From NCBI GenBank assembly GCA_964019135.1, contig OZ025263.1, positions 26,721,639 to 26,785,638 on the forward strand: a stretch of 64,000 nt of DNA. Direction: 5' to 3'. Both the position numbers and the translations under genes were made by a program. The notes under the pieces are model-generated. The model worked only from the letters and a program-made list of their open reading frames with translations, searched no databases and had not been told where the DNA came from. The DNA comes from Arenicola marina. Lineage: Eukaryota; Annelida; Polychaeta; Arenicolidae. This document shows, piece by piece, positions 12,063-25,600 of the stretch. Positions within the stretch are counted from its first letter, which is position 1. Every line of letters starts with the position of its first letter.

Positions 12063-12339
12063 AAATGTGATCACTTTTCGTACTTGCAAAACTTTCCAAC
12101 AACAATTTTTTACAACTTTTCCTCACGGCCTTGTTGCTGTTACGTCACAGTTCTTGTCGATCTCCCGGCAGACGGAGCTCATTCCTCACATCACACTTTT
12201 CCCTAAGACTATGGCGTAAGCGTAACGCCCTCTGCCGGGAGATGACGAGAACTGTGACGTAACAGCAACAGGGCCGTGAGGAGAAGTTGTAAAAAATTGT
12301 TGTTAGAAAGTTTTGCAAGTACGAAAAGTGATCACATTT
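12063..12339. mobile_element. Foldback element (MITE), 277 bp
   Basis: Almost the whole element is one hairpin. The left arm (from AAATGTGATCACTTTTCG through GTTGCTGTTACGTCACAG to CTCCCGGCAGA) is repeated in reverse complement on the right, leaving a small centre around 12,190-12,215. No target duplication is evident. Confidence 0.75.
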
Positions 12340-13687
12340 GCGTGTCTAACTACTACTGTATTGTTGTTGTGACAACAATTCTACCACGCAAAAACAAAAC
12401 GCTTATACCTTTTCCTGCAAGTTATTTTGGTAAGAGAGCATTGTTCAATGTATAGATTCACTGAGACAATGCAAGACATCCCAGCTCTTGTTGTCACTTC
12501 ATTCTGCTAATGAGCAGGGTGCACTTTGAAGCAAGATGTTGTTGAACCACTTTCCTGGTGAATTCAATTACTCCAACTTTCTGGAGAGTGTTACTCATTT
12601 GGCTTGTGACTTGAACTCTAGCCTGAGGTACCTCAGTCAGTCACACAAGTCGGTTTACCTCATGGAGCATCCTCATTTTTGATATGGCGGTCTCATCTGC
12701 TTTTTCTGGAGGGTTTACATTTGGGGTCTTCCAGTGTGTCATGACTCACTTGGGATTACATCTTCCATTGACTCCATTCCAGCACCTGGTGTATCCATCA
12801 CTCATTCTGCTCTAGGGTCTACACCTGGTCTGTCCTCAGAGTTTGACCTGCATTACTGTGTCCCTGCACCTGGTATGGCTGCACCTGGTGTCCCTTTCTC
12901 TGTACTTCATGTCATCCCTGCACCTTGTCTGGCTGCATCGGGTGTCCCTGCACTTCATGTGGATGCACCTAGTATCCCTATCCCTGCACCTTGTGTGATC
13001 ACCTAATATCCCTGTCTCTGTACCTTGTGTGACTGCACCTAGTGTGACTGTTCCTCACAGCCTATCTTTGGTGACTGGTTAGATATTACCATGCTTAGCC
13101 CATGTTTAGTCCCTTTCTCTGCACATCCACATCACTCTGGATGCTGTACCCCGGCACTCTACAGCTTCACCAGCCAGCCATGTCCATCCACCCAGCTCAC
13201 TCCATGCAGACTCCTCAATTTCAGCAGCACCACCAACAGGCAATAGGCCACTTGTTCTTCTCTCTTCTCCCCCTCCTTCTCTGCCCTTACACTCCAGTGT
13301 GGTGAAGAGTTGAAAAGTTTGATGCAAGGAAACCATACAATGCTTGCCAGTTGACTGGCTGACCATGTAAAAACCCTGCCCTACCATGTCCCTTACATGC
13401 AGGTGGGGTGGTGGGTTGTAACACAAGATAGCTTTCTCATTCATATCTCACTCTTGTTTATTTTAAAGTAGAATCTTTTACAATTCTGGAAAAATATGTT
13501 GATTGGAAACAACAATTAAAGTAAATCTGAATAGACAGTTGTACAGACTTCAAGCCACTTCTGCTAATCTGGAATCTTGGAATTCATTGAAGAAATAATT
13601 GACAGCTAAACATTGAAATCCGGTTCTAGTATTAATTCTTAAACATGTTAAACATATTCATAACTTTCTTAATTATCTTATTTTCAG
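12340..13687. other. 5' flank of BZW; first exon not located
   Basis: The coding start of BZW follows a 3' splice site (TTTTCAG at 13,681-13,687), so at least one untranslated exon and the promoter must lie upstream, probably here. A patch at 12,740-13,060 has imperfect repeats of CTGCACCTGGTGT and opens a short frame; I do not call it a gene. Confidence 0.35.
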
Positions 13688-13698
13688 AAGCATCTTTT

Positions 13699-16600
13699 AT
13701 GAGTCAAAAAGTAGAAAAGCCGTCATTATCAGGTCAGCGCCTAAAGACCCGGAAACGGGGTAAGTACTTCTGCTTTTTTGCAAAAGGTGTCACTGTGAAA
13801 GTGTTAACAGATATACCTTTTGTTTCTTACTCATTGTTTGCTTAGGATCAAAATATGCATCAGATTTATCAGGCTGAACTTCTGTGAACAGTTGCCTGAC
13901 AATAAGTAATATGGAGACGCAAGAGCTGTAATGTTTATATACCAAAAACTGAGTATGCAATTGACTGACCAAATGTGTTGAATGCTACTAGTACTTTAAA
14001 TGTTCTTGGGGTATTGAATGGTTGCATATTCTTGTATAGAATCATTGAATACTGTTGATGTTAGATTATTAATTTAATGTTTTTTTAATATAATTTTTAA
14101 ACTCTTCCAGATGAAAAAGAGAAATACGATCCTACTGCTTTCCGTGATGCAATCTTGCAGGGTTTTACCGAAGCTGGCGATAGTCTAGAGCAGGTGGGTT
14201 GCTGTACACTTCCATAAAAACTTGTAAATGGAGCTGAATCTGAGAGCCAGGGTCTTGGACTTGACTATTGGACTTGTTTAAGTATAGCTTTCATAATTAG
14301 TTTCAACAATGTAAAAGTATATAATTACTGATGTATGAACTGTTCCAATGTCGATAAAAGAAGCCATAATTGCCTACTGGCATAAAAATGGACAACAACA
14401 TGCCACCATTTTTTTACAGGAAGTTGATCACATATGCAAGGTCATGACATGATATTATAAACCATGCTAATTGGTTCATTGTTCAGGGACCTAGTCATTG
14501 GATCAGTGAAAACACATGTTTTCATATGGATTTCTGTTGACAGACTGGACTATTTTTGTTGTTCAAGAAAGGTTACTTATGTGATTAGTCACAAGCAGGC
14601 TATTCTTTTTTTTATCATGTTTTCATTGTGCAGTTTATCATTTGTCTGAACCCTAACTAATCAGATAAAGCTGACCTATGATAAGAGTAAGTGAATGGTG
14701 ATGCAATTGGAAAATCATTGATGAGCTAATTGATGAGGCAGTAGTAGTTAGACACTCCTTAATTAATGACCTGAGATTCCGTATTTTGCAGGCTTTGCTG
14801 TCAATTACTTTTAACTTTTTTATCAGAACTTTGCTCCTTAGCTAAATTTCAACTTGACAAATTAAAGAAATCTGATAATAACATAGTATAAACATATGGT
14901 AAGCCTGATAAATCTGACAGATTTATTAAAGGGACAACAAATATTGGTAACTGGGAGTGCTGATGTCTGTCACTTTTCATTTTACTGCAAGCTTACCACT
15001 TTTTGTTATTGGAAAGCAAAGCTAACATATTTAGTTCTAATTTTTAACAGATACCCGGCACTCCAGCTGGTTTCATCTCCGCTAGTCTAGGAAGGTATTA
15101 CATGTACATGTTCACATTGCTCTCCACTTGACAAATGATGACCATTTTTCCCCGTCTGATACATTTTGCAGACAACCATGGTTTATTTAGCCATAACAAA
15201 TCTGAGTCAAGTATGTTATTGAAGACTTAACCAAATAAGTTCTCTGTATCTGTCACTTTTCATATTACTGCAAGCTTACCAATGTATCTTTTTGTTATTC
15301 GAAAGCAAAGCTGACTTATTTAGTTTTAATTTTTAACAGATACCCAGCACTCAAGCTGGTTTCATCTCTGCTAGTCTAGGAAGGTATTACATGTACATGT
15401 TCACAGAATGTGTTTCTCTATACTTGACAAATGATGACCATTTTTCCCCGTCTGATACATTTTGCAGACAACCATGGTTTATTTAGCCATAACAAATCTG
15501 AGTCGAGTATGTTATTGAAGACTTAACCAAATAGGTTATCTGTATCTGTCACTTCATATCACTGCAAGCTTACCAATGTATCTTTTTGTTATTGGAAAGC
15601 AGAGCTGACTTATTTAGTTTTAATTTTAACAGGTACTTAACCTGGTTTCATTTCCGCTAGTCTAGGAAGGTATTACATGTACATGTTCACAGAATGTGTT
15701 TCTCTATACTTGACAAATGATGACCATTTTTCCCCGTCTGATACATTTTGCAGACAGCCATGGTTTATTTAACCATAACAAATCTGAGTCAATTATGTTC
15801 TTGAAGACTTAACCAAATAAGTTTTCTGTATCTGTCACTTTTCATATCACTGCAAGCTTACCAATTGGCTTACCAATGTATCTTTTTGTTATTGGAAAGC
15901 AGAGCTGACTTGTTCAGTTTTAATTTTAACAGGTACTCAAGCTGGTTTCATCTCCGCTAGCCTAGGAAGGTATTACATGTACATGTTCACAATGCTCTCT
16001 ACTTGACGAATGATGACCATTTTTCCCCGTCTGATACATTTTGCAGACAATCATGGTTTATTTAGCCATAACAAATCTGAGTCAAGTGCGTTATTGATGT
16101 TATTGAAGAAGTTATCCATATCCGTCACTTTACATATTACTGCAAGTTTACCTATTAATTTTTTTGTCACTGGAAAGCAAAGTTGACTTATTTAGTTTTA
16201 ATTTTAGCAGCTACTTAACCTGGTTTCATCTCCGCTAGTCTAGGAAGGTATTACATGTACATGTTCACAATGCTCTCAACTTGACAAATGATGACCATTT
16301 TTCCCCGTCTGATACATTTTGCAGACAACCATGGTTTATTTAGCCATAACAAATCTGAGTCAAGTATGTTATTGATGAAACTTCACCAAATAAGTTCTCC
16401 ATATCTGTCACTTTACATATTACTGCAAACTTATCTATTTATTTTTTTGTTATTGGAAAGCAAAGCTGACTTATACAGTTTAAATTTTAACAGGTACCAG
16501 GGGTACTTAACCTGGTTTCATTTCCGCTAGTCTAGGAAGGTATTACATGTACATGTTCACAATGCTCTCCAATTGACAAATGATGACCATTTTTCCCCGT

Positions 16601-19600
16601 CTGATACATTTTGCAGACAATCATGGTTTATTTAGCCATAACAAATCTGAGTCAAGTGCGTTATTGATGTTATTGAAAAAGTTATCCATATCCGTCACTT
16701 TACATATTACTGCAAGTTTACGTATTAATTATTTTGTCACTGGAAAGCAAAGTTGACTTATTTAGTTTTAATTTTAGCAGCTACTTAACCTGGTTTCATC
16801 TCCGCTAGTCTAGGAAGGTATTACATGTACATGTTCACAATGCTCTCCAATTGACAAATGATGACCATTTTTCCCCGTCTGATACATTTTGCAGACAACC
16901 ATGGTTTATTTAGCCATAACAAATCTGAGTCAAGTATGTTATTGATGAAACTTCACCAAATAAGTTCTCCATATCTGTCACTTTGCATATTACTGCAAAC
17001 TTATCTATTTATTTTTTTGTTATTGGAAAGCAAAGCTGACTTATACAGTTTAAATTTTAACAGGTACCAGGGGTACTTAACCTGGTTTCATTTCCGCTAG
17101 TCTAGGAAGGTATTACATGTACATGTTCACAGAATGTGTTTCTCTATACTTGACGAATGATGACCATTTTTCCCCGTCTGATACATTTTGCAGACAACCA
17201 TGGTTTATTTAGCCATAACAAATCTGAGTCAAGTATGTTATTGAAGACTTAACCAAATAAGTTATCTGTATCTGTCACTTTTCATATCACTGCAAGCTTA
17301 CCAATTGGCTTACCAATGTATCTTTTTGTTATTGGAAAGCAGAGCTGACTTATTTAGTTTTAATTTTAACAGGTACTTAACCTGATTTCATCTCCGCTAG
17401 TCTAGGAAGGTATTACATGTACATGTTCACATTGCTCTCCACTTGACAAATGATGACCATTTTTCCCCGTCTGATACATTTTGCAGACAACCATGGTTTA
17501 TTTAGCCATAACAAATCTGAGTCAAGTATGTTATTAAAGAAACTGCACCAAATAAGTTACTGATGTCTGTCACTTTTCATTTTACTGCAAGCTTACCAAT
17601 TTATTTTTTTGTTTTTGGAAAGCAAGCTAACTTAATTAGTTTTAATTTTTAACAGATACCCGGCACTCCAGCTGGTTTCATCTCCGCTAGTCTAGGAAGG
17701 TATTACATGTACATGTTCACATTGCTCTCCACTTGACGAATGATGACCATTTTTCCCCGTCTGATACATTTTGCAGACAACCATGGTTTATTTAGCCATA
17801 ACAAATCTGAGTCAAGTATGTTATTGAAGGCTTAACCAAATAAGTTTTCTGTATCTGTCACTTTTCATATCACTGCAAGCTTACCAATTGGCTTACCAAT
17901 GTGTCTTTTTGTTATTGGAAAGCAGGTACAGGTACTCAAGCTGTTTTGATCTCTGCCATTCTAGGAAGGTATTACATGTACATGTTCACAATGCTCTATA
18001 CTTGACAAATGATGACCATTTTTCCCTGTCTGATACATTTTGCAGACGCCCTTGGTTTTTTACTAAGCCATAACAAATCAGAGACAAGTATAGTTTAGGT
18101 ACTGCTATCTTAAACATTCTAAAAATAATGAACAAGTAGCGGTACTAAAGTTTCCTCCTGGGATGATGCATTTGTAGGCAGCCTTAGTCCACAATTATGC
18201 ATAGCTAGGCTGAGATAATTGTGAAGGTTATGAGAATTTTACCTTGTACAGCAGGTATCACTACGGTACCTACTATTTATTTTTATTTACTTATCTCTGA
18301 TGATCACAGAAGACTTTCTTGTAAATACTTGTTCCTCTGTATGTTTATTTCATCAATGATGGTTACTGACACTCGTGGTCACTTGTTGTGTGTTGCAGAT
18401 ATCCAAGTTCCTAGACACTGCAGGATCTCGCTTAAACTACAGACGTTATGGTGAACCCCTCCTGGATGTGCTGTTTGCTGGAGGAATTCTAGGTAAGTAG
18501 CAAACTGAATCCAGCAAGTTTGTACTTCTCTGCGCAGTAAGAAGCTCACATCAGTGTGTGTCATCAGTTACGAGATGAAAGGATGCGAACCCTAAACATA
18601 TATTCTCCAGTCACTTCCAATTGGCGGCTGTTTTGTGTATTTTAAAATTGTTGCTGTTCTCTTTGGGAATACTGGTTTGTTACACTGTAAGTCTTCCTCA
18701 CAGTAGGAGGAGCTTCGCTGATTGCCAGCTCAGGCATCCGGTGCGTGCTTCGAATCCCACCTGGGCAAATATCTATGCTTGTGCTTACATGATCCTTTCC
18801 GTCGTCGCGAAGTGACCAGTAGGCTAAGGCGGCCTAGGGTACACACAACCAAAAACCCTCAGCCTGCAGCACATAATCACAACCTGTTTTCTGTGTTTGT
18901 GCAGCGCCCGGCGGGTCCATATTGCAAGATAATGACCCAGGTAAGCCGTACCACACCAAGCTGTGCATCTTTGGGGCGGACAACACCATCGCCAGCGTCA
19001 AGGAGTACTACGGTGTGCTGTACAAGCTCATCCGCCGCTACAAGTACATTGAGAAGCAGTTCCAGGAAGAGCTGCTCAAGGTAACGTTTCTGTGTAGACA
19101 GGTGGCCTGTGGCCTGTTTCACGTCCGTAGTTCTGGCGACTACGGAGCTTAGACGGCTAAAATCGCCCATCGTTTACATGGTAACTTTAGCCGACTAAGC
19201 CCCGTAGTCGGCTAAACTACGTTCGTGAAGTCCGCCCATGGATTCATCCATCACTCGAATGAAAACTTTAAAAATGGATCTAAATCGTTGCTAACTAGGC
19301 AGCTGAGCTACTCTGCTTACGTTGGAGGGAGTCTCCTTAGCTCAGTCGGTAAGCAGGCTGAGCTGCAAATGAACGATCGGCGATACCGAAGTTTCATCCA
19401 GCGCCATTGTATTGTGCCCGGATGTTTCCTGGCGCAACTCACGACGGCTTAATGTGCACGGAAGCGGCCTAAAGCACCAATCTTTCGTTTAACTTTTCTT
19501 TATGTTGAATGTATAAATATAGCCATTGTTTTGAACCTTGCAGCTGATCGCCTTTCTGAAGGGCTTTGGGGTTGAGGAGCGACAGAAGCTTGCCATTGCG

Positions 19601-22600
19601 GTTGGCATCTGCCTGGCCAATGGACTCGGCAACCCGACTTGCCTCTCCGCGCTCTACGAAGAGCACCTGGTTAAGGAAGGTATGGAGCTGCACCTTGGTC
19701 CCTTTATGACTGCCTGGCCTAAGCTGTGTCTCTGGAGCCTGGTCCCAGGATCATGGCCCAATACAATTGTTGTATGGAAGCGTCGTCACTGTCTCTATGA
19801 TGATCTCCTTATGCTTGACATCTAGTGATAGCTTTTACTGATTTAATGAGCCTGAGAGACAGTGCCCATTCCACTATTGTAATCAGTCTACTGCCTACCA
19901 TGTATGAGACCATTCTACACATTCATAAAGTATTTTTTCTCCCAACATTTGGAGAGAGCAGTGTATTTATAAGGTAGATTATTTTTTGCATTTTTTAGAT
20001 CAGCGTCACATAGTACAAAAGTTGTGGATAGATGCTATGTCGCTAGTATTTCGTTGATGCCACGGTTTGAAAGCTTCTTTATTTCTGATGTGACTGGAGA
20101 GGATGACTAAATTGGACGAGATCTGATAGTGGCTTTTTAAGATATGTATTAAGACATGTTTAAGACTTTTAATACATGTATTCAATACCGGGCATTAATA
20201 ACCCTTTATGAGTGTCTCTGTGATGATCTTGTTCTGCTCGATATATAGTGAGAGTTTTACTGATTTAATGAGCCTGAGAGACAACTTCAAGACATTCTTC
20301 CATCTTCTATTATTTAGCATCCAGTTATGAATAGTTTGGTAACCTTTTTCTTCTTTTTAGCAATCTCTCTTTGTATAAAACATGTACTTTTAACACTGTG
20401 GGGGGGGGAGGGGGTTTAAGCGTGGCGTAAAATGCCAAACTACCCATCTCAGTAGGACTCTGTCCTATAAGAGGGATGGTAAATTAGTGTCAATAGGGGC
20501 CGGCCCGATAGCTCAGTGGATTAGAGCGCTCGTTTTGAGTGTTCTGGCCACCTGAGAGCCTAACGGCACGTGGATCGGTGGTTCGAGCCCCGCTGTGGCC
20601 ATGTCTTGTGTGGTCGCAGGATAAAGATCCCATGTCTTTCTTCGTAAAGAGTAGGAGGTTACCCCAGGAGACATTGGCTCCCCTCTCCCCTCCGTCTCCC
20701 ATTGACGCGATATGACCATATCAATTTCCTGACACAATGACCTGTTAGTACTGGTTAACTTTCCCACCGGTACTACATGTACAGGCGTATCTTTGGCCAT
20801 TGCAACAATAGACCACTGAAGCATCTGTTCTGTGCGTTGTCTTCAATTTAAAAGTTGTCGAACCCATGATATGATTGGATTATTATTCGGGGTATTTGTT
20901 ATTGAACGTCTCTATGATGATTACCTTTCTGTTGACCATATTGTGAGAGATTTTACTGATTTAATGAGCCTGAGAGACAAAGAGTAGGATCCCATTTATG
21001 TTTCGATGTTATACAGACCGAGCAAGCTCGTATGATGAAGTCCCTAATATTCAACGGTATCTGGGGAACTATTTCGAATTGTTAAATTCTGCCAGCTCTA
21101 CCCACGATGTTTTCAAGTATACCATGGGGGAAAACGCCGCTGGATATGTGTCTGCACCCCATAATCTAATATGTATGCTCCCTACAATCTACTGATATGT
21201 GTCTACACCTCATAATCTACTGATACGTGTCGGCACCCTATAATGTAACCACATGTGTCTGCACCCCAGAATCTAATCCCTGACTGTTTGTCTCTCCTCT
21301 GTGTTCGCCTCGTGGTTTCCCGCTGGCTGTGTTCTGACTCCCGCCTCCCCGTGTCGCAGGACTGTCACTGGACTTTGCGACGGTGATGTTCGATGCCTGG
21401 CTCCGGGAAAAAGACATCCAGAATGTCGCCAACGCCCTCAAGCGGGCCGGACTGGAGGGCAGGCTATCGGTAAGTTACAGATAATGGCGTTAAATTAAGG
21501 GCGAGTCCCTATATCAGTGCGAGGCCGAATCTAGAACAAGATCTCTATACAGAAATTTACGGTCCAATGGAAGTTATTGGCTTGATTATTTACTGATTTA
21601 TTGTGGTGTAGAACCTAGTCATAATCAAGGTATCTGTAGGCAGTAGCATGCGGGTCATTGTGTAGCCAACACGCTGCTCGAGTGCAATGTCATTCACTTA
21701 TTCAAGCCGGATCGTTTGACCAGTCCTAATGTTTCACATGGGAGTGTTTTGTGTTCGTCTCCTTCGGTATCTTTAGTTGTTTATAATAATTAGGTGTCTG
21801 CGAAACGTTGAAACTGACTGTGCCCTGTTCATGCCGTGGATTGCACATAGGTACTGCTTCTCATAGTTGCGGAATAAAAGTGTAGGTAATGGCCCAGTTA
21901 GCATGACAAGAAGGTAGTCTAAAAACTGCTGTCCATTCATCGTGTGTTGGGTTGGTGTAGTTTTCTCCGTCATTGATGAACAACTATCTGTCGTTGAGGT
22001 GTCTTGCTATGTGAATCTAACGCCTTGTGTATTGTGGCGGTTTTATCAACTGACATGTAATTATAAATATATATAATTTATATTCATGACGCCCGCCTCA
22101 AGTATTTGAAAATAGCGGCATTCCTGCTTTTTCTTTTCGAGGATATTGCCATTATCAACGCAATTCTTTGTGCCTTGTACACTTAATTTTACCTTGAACT
22201 GTCTTTATGATGATAGCCTTTTGCTTGATATTCGTGAGAGCTTTTACTGATTTAATGAGCCTGAGAGACAGTTCAACAGATATTTTAACGGCGTTGTTCG
22301 TCATTTGATTCAGCTATAACTGTTAAATAGCCCTAGTCTTCTGAACACGTAATGGTCGTTGATAGTGAGTGGTTTGGTTCAGATGTAGGAATTCCCCTGT
22401 TACCGGTAATGCGTTGTTCATACGAGATCCTGAATTGTTGTGTTCCTGATCGATACTTTACCAATTAAATACTTTACCTGATCGATGCTTTACCAATTTA
22501 AAAAAAAGGATAGTTTTATGTTTACAGTCTCTATGATGATATACTTTTGCTTGATACACAGTGAGAGTTTTACTGATTTAATGAGCCTGAGAGACTATCG

Positions 22601-25600
22601 CGTTGTTCGCTACTTTGGGGAGTAATGCATTGCCTGAAACATATTTAACATAGGGAGGTATATTGTAGCCCTGGCTAATTGATGGCTGACTTGTATTCCC
22701 ATGAACAATAAGTACACTCTGGCTCTAAAATTACTCAGCATTATCTTTGGTCAGGTTTATTATTGTCATATTGTCTCCATGATGACATTTCTTTTGCTTG
22801 ATCAACTTCTGAGAGCTTTACTGATTTAATGAGCCTGAGAGACATACGACATATGACAATATTATGGTGTCGTCAGCACATGTGACTGGCTGCACTGTTC
22901 TGTTATACCCATTCCACTATCCATGGAGTCTACCTGTCCTTCCCGTTGTGGTGCTCTGTCTGTCAATAACACTTGCGCTGATGCTTATTGTTGAATTACC
23001 GAAGATTTATAGCTTTATCTGGTTTTATCGAGACAATACTTGTGACAAAATGTCGTCATTTCCATGCTGTTCATTTGTTTCTATGCAGGATTTGTTGCCT
23101 ATCAACAAGAGGACGTTCGACAACTTTGAGAAGCACTTCAATGATGCCGGGCTGACTGTGATTGTGGACTACCAGGTGAGGGTAGTGCGTGAGGCAGTGC
23201 CCACGGTATCCACTGTCAGCCTTCACTCATCTACCTCTGGCATCCCGGAACTGCATTTCTGTATTGAAAAAGCCAGGGCGATAGGAATGGCCCTAGACCC
23301 GTAAAATGCCCCAATTTTGCCCAGATTCAGGGTTATTTAAAAATTGGGGCGAAAATGCGAAATCAAGGGCAGTTTACGGATGTGGGGCAGTTTTTATCGC
23401 CCTGTAGCTTTATACTTACGGCCCGGGCAGGAACATGGCCCTGGCCGGGGCAATGGTTACGTCCTGTGTTGGCCCCGTTATGCTTCCGGGCCCTGGCATC
23501 CCAGAGCTGTATTTCTGTATTGATAATAATAATGAAAGGAGAGATAAACCATGCGGAACTCTGTTGGAACGCTTGTGGTGCAAGTGACTGACAATCATAC
23601 CTTTTATCTTCCCTTATGTCAAGTTTCCTTGTTCCGGATTAGGAGTCTACCCAGCCGCAATGTTAACAGACTGAATCATGTATACCTATCATACTGCCCA
23701 TACATTCTGTCCTCGGGGCCTGCCTTATATAACAACCTCCCATTATCAAACCGCCCTATGTTTCTGCTCCTAGCGACTCCAGGCTTGTGTTCTGTTAAAA
23801 ACACCTCATTATCAAACCGCCCTATCTTTCTGCTCCTAGCGACTCTAGGCTTGTGTTCTATTAAAAACACCTCATTATCAAACCGCCCTATGTTTCTGCT
23901 CCTAGGGACTCTAGGCTTGTGTTCTATTAAAAATACCCCATTATCAAACCGCCCTATGTTTCTGCTCCTAGCGACTCTAGGCTTGTGTTCTATTAAAAAC
24001 ACCTCATTATCAAACCGCCCTATGTTTCTGCTCCTAGTGACTCTAGGCTTGTGTTCTATTAAAAACACCTCATTATCAAACCGCCCTATGTTTCTGCTCC
24101 TAGCGACTCTAGGCTTGTGTTCTATTAAACACACCTCATCATCAAACCGCCCTATGTTTCTGCTCCTAGCGACTCTAGGCTTGTGTTCTATTAAACACAC
24201 CTCATCATCAAACCGCCCTATCTTTCTGCTCCTAGCGACTCTAGGCTTGTGTTCTATTAAAAACACCTTATCAAACCGCCCTATCTTTCTGCTCCTAGCG
24301 ACTGAAGGCCAATGTGGAGGTTAAGAAGGAGCTGAACCGCAAGCTGGAAGAGATGATCAATGACGAGGCTCCCGTGAAGGAGGTAAGACTGCCGCCCGAG
24401 ACGCTGTCCACCGGTTGCCATGGCGCTGCTCCATGGCAACCGGTGGACGGCGTCTTCTGTATGTATATCAGATATCCTCACTGTGTCCGGGTTATTATAG
24501 GGTCTGTAAGTGACATCACAGACAGCGCGCGCCCACCTCCAGCGAATCCCGTTCTGGGTCCATGATACTTCACCGCCCCATATACAACGCATGGGGAGCT
24601 CCTTGTAATGGCGTGAAACGCACAAAGTGAAGGTACACCCCAAACATTTACTCCATATGGTTTTCAACTCTTTCAACAGTGCATTCATATCCAACACATC
24701 ACCGAGTCTAGTTTGAGGCCCATAGTAAAGTATAGCGACCCTCTGACGCGTTGTACCCAGAATGGTAGTTTCTAGAGGTGAGCGCGCGCTGTCTGTGACG
24801 TCACTTAGATACCCTATTGACCTCAGGTGGGCCGCTGGGTAGCCCGGTCGACTCTTACGGATTGTGCCCCAGCTAGGTCAACTCAGTGCCCTGTCAGTAG
24901 ACTTCATCTTGTTGAGTCGTCTGTGCTGGATGTTAACGTCTCGATATGTCCTGACACCAGGAACCATTCAAACAACTAATCATATAGTTTATTGACAAAA
25001 CAATTTATGGTTAACCTGGTTAGGCTCTTTAGCATCCGGTTATTCATCTTTCTCGAATGTAACCTAGGGCTTTGCATAATAGCCAACGTAACTTTCGGAA
25101 CAAGTTTAGAGATAATTGAAAGTATGTTTTTTGAGTATTGGTGCTCTGAACTGTCTCTGTGATGATATGCTTTTACTTGACATGCAGTGAGAGTTAATGA
25201 TTTAATGAGCCTGAGAGACGATGAATTTACCAAAATGCGGTAACTTCTATACTGATTTTACCATTGATCTTGTAAGGGCACCGCAGATATTATACTATGA
25301 GTCTCGCTGGTAACTTGATCTCTGTCTGACCTTGCAGATAATTCCCGTGGTGATTGAGCAGATGGAGAAGACTGGTATGACTGAACACGAGCTCGTCACC
25401 ATGGTGAGGCCCTCGAAAGTCATGACTTCTGTTTACTTAGCACTTAGAGCAAACTTATGTGTGATTGAAGTAATATATTCTGTAATTTGTGCATTAGCAA
25501 CCTCTTCTCCATGTTAAATAAGTATATTCTAGTTTGAATTTAAATCCTAAACGCATGTGGGCTATCCAGAGAGAAGCAAATTTGTTCACCGGAGCAGAAG

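Larger units (their letters stand above)
14965..18090 (+). repeat. Intron 2 tandem array, 11 units of about 268-300 bp, each with a snoRNA-like core
   Basis: The landmark GAAGGTATTACATGTACATG recurs at 15091, 15380, 15666, 15966, 16243, 16536, 16813, 17106, 17406, 17696 and about 17964. Units vary from 268 to 300 bp, and a two-unit block is duplicated at an offset of 570 bp (about 16.0-16.5 and 16.5-17.1 kb). Each unit holds an 87-bp box C/D-like core, listed separately. Between cores is a T-rich tract ending in TTAACAG that resembles a 3' splice site. Confidence 0.9.

Noticed and set aside
12734-13060. Possible proline/alanine-rich exon (PAPGMAAPGVP-type frame)
   Set aside because: Imperfect CTGCACCTGGTGT repeats; no splice-compatible continuation and no family match.
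18922-18942. An intron after GACCCAG at 18,940 (GTAAGC)
   Set aside because: The sequence continues in frame with the conserved KPYHTKL block, so this donor-like site is inside the exon.
20499-20602. Possible tRNA gene
   Set aside because: Box A and box B are present, but the spacing is too long and no cloverleaf forms; the shared downstream body shows it is a SINE head.
22864-23304. 146-codon ORF around BZW exon 7
   Set aside because: Intron sequence fused by chance to the real exon 23,089-23,175.
23551-24324. Plus-strand ORF of 257 codons and its minus-strand counterpart
   Set aside because: Both are produced by the 66-bp intronic minisatellite next to BZW exon 8.
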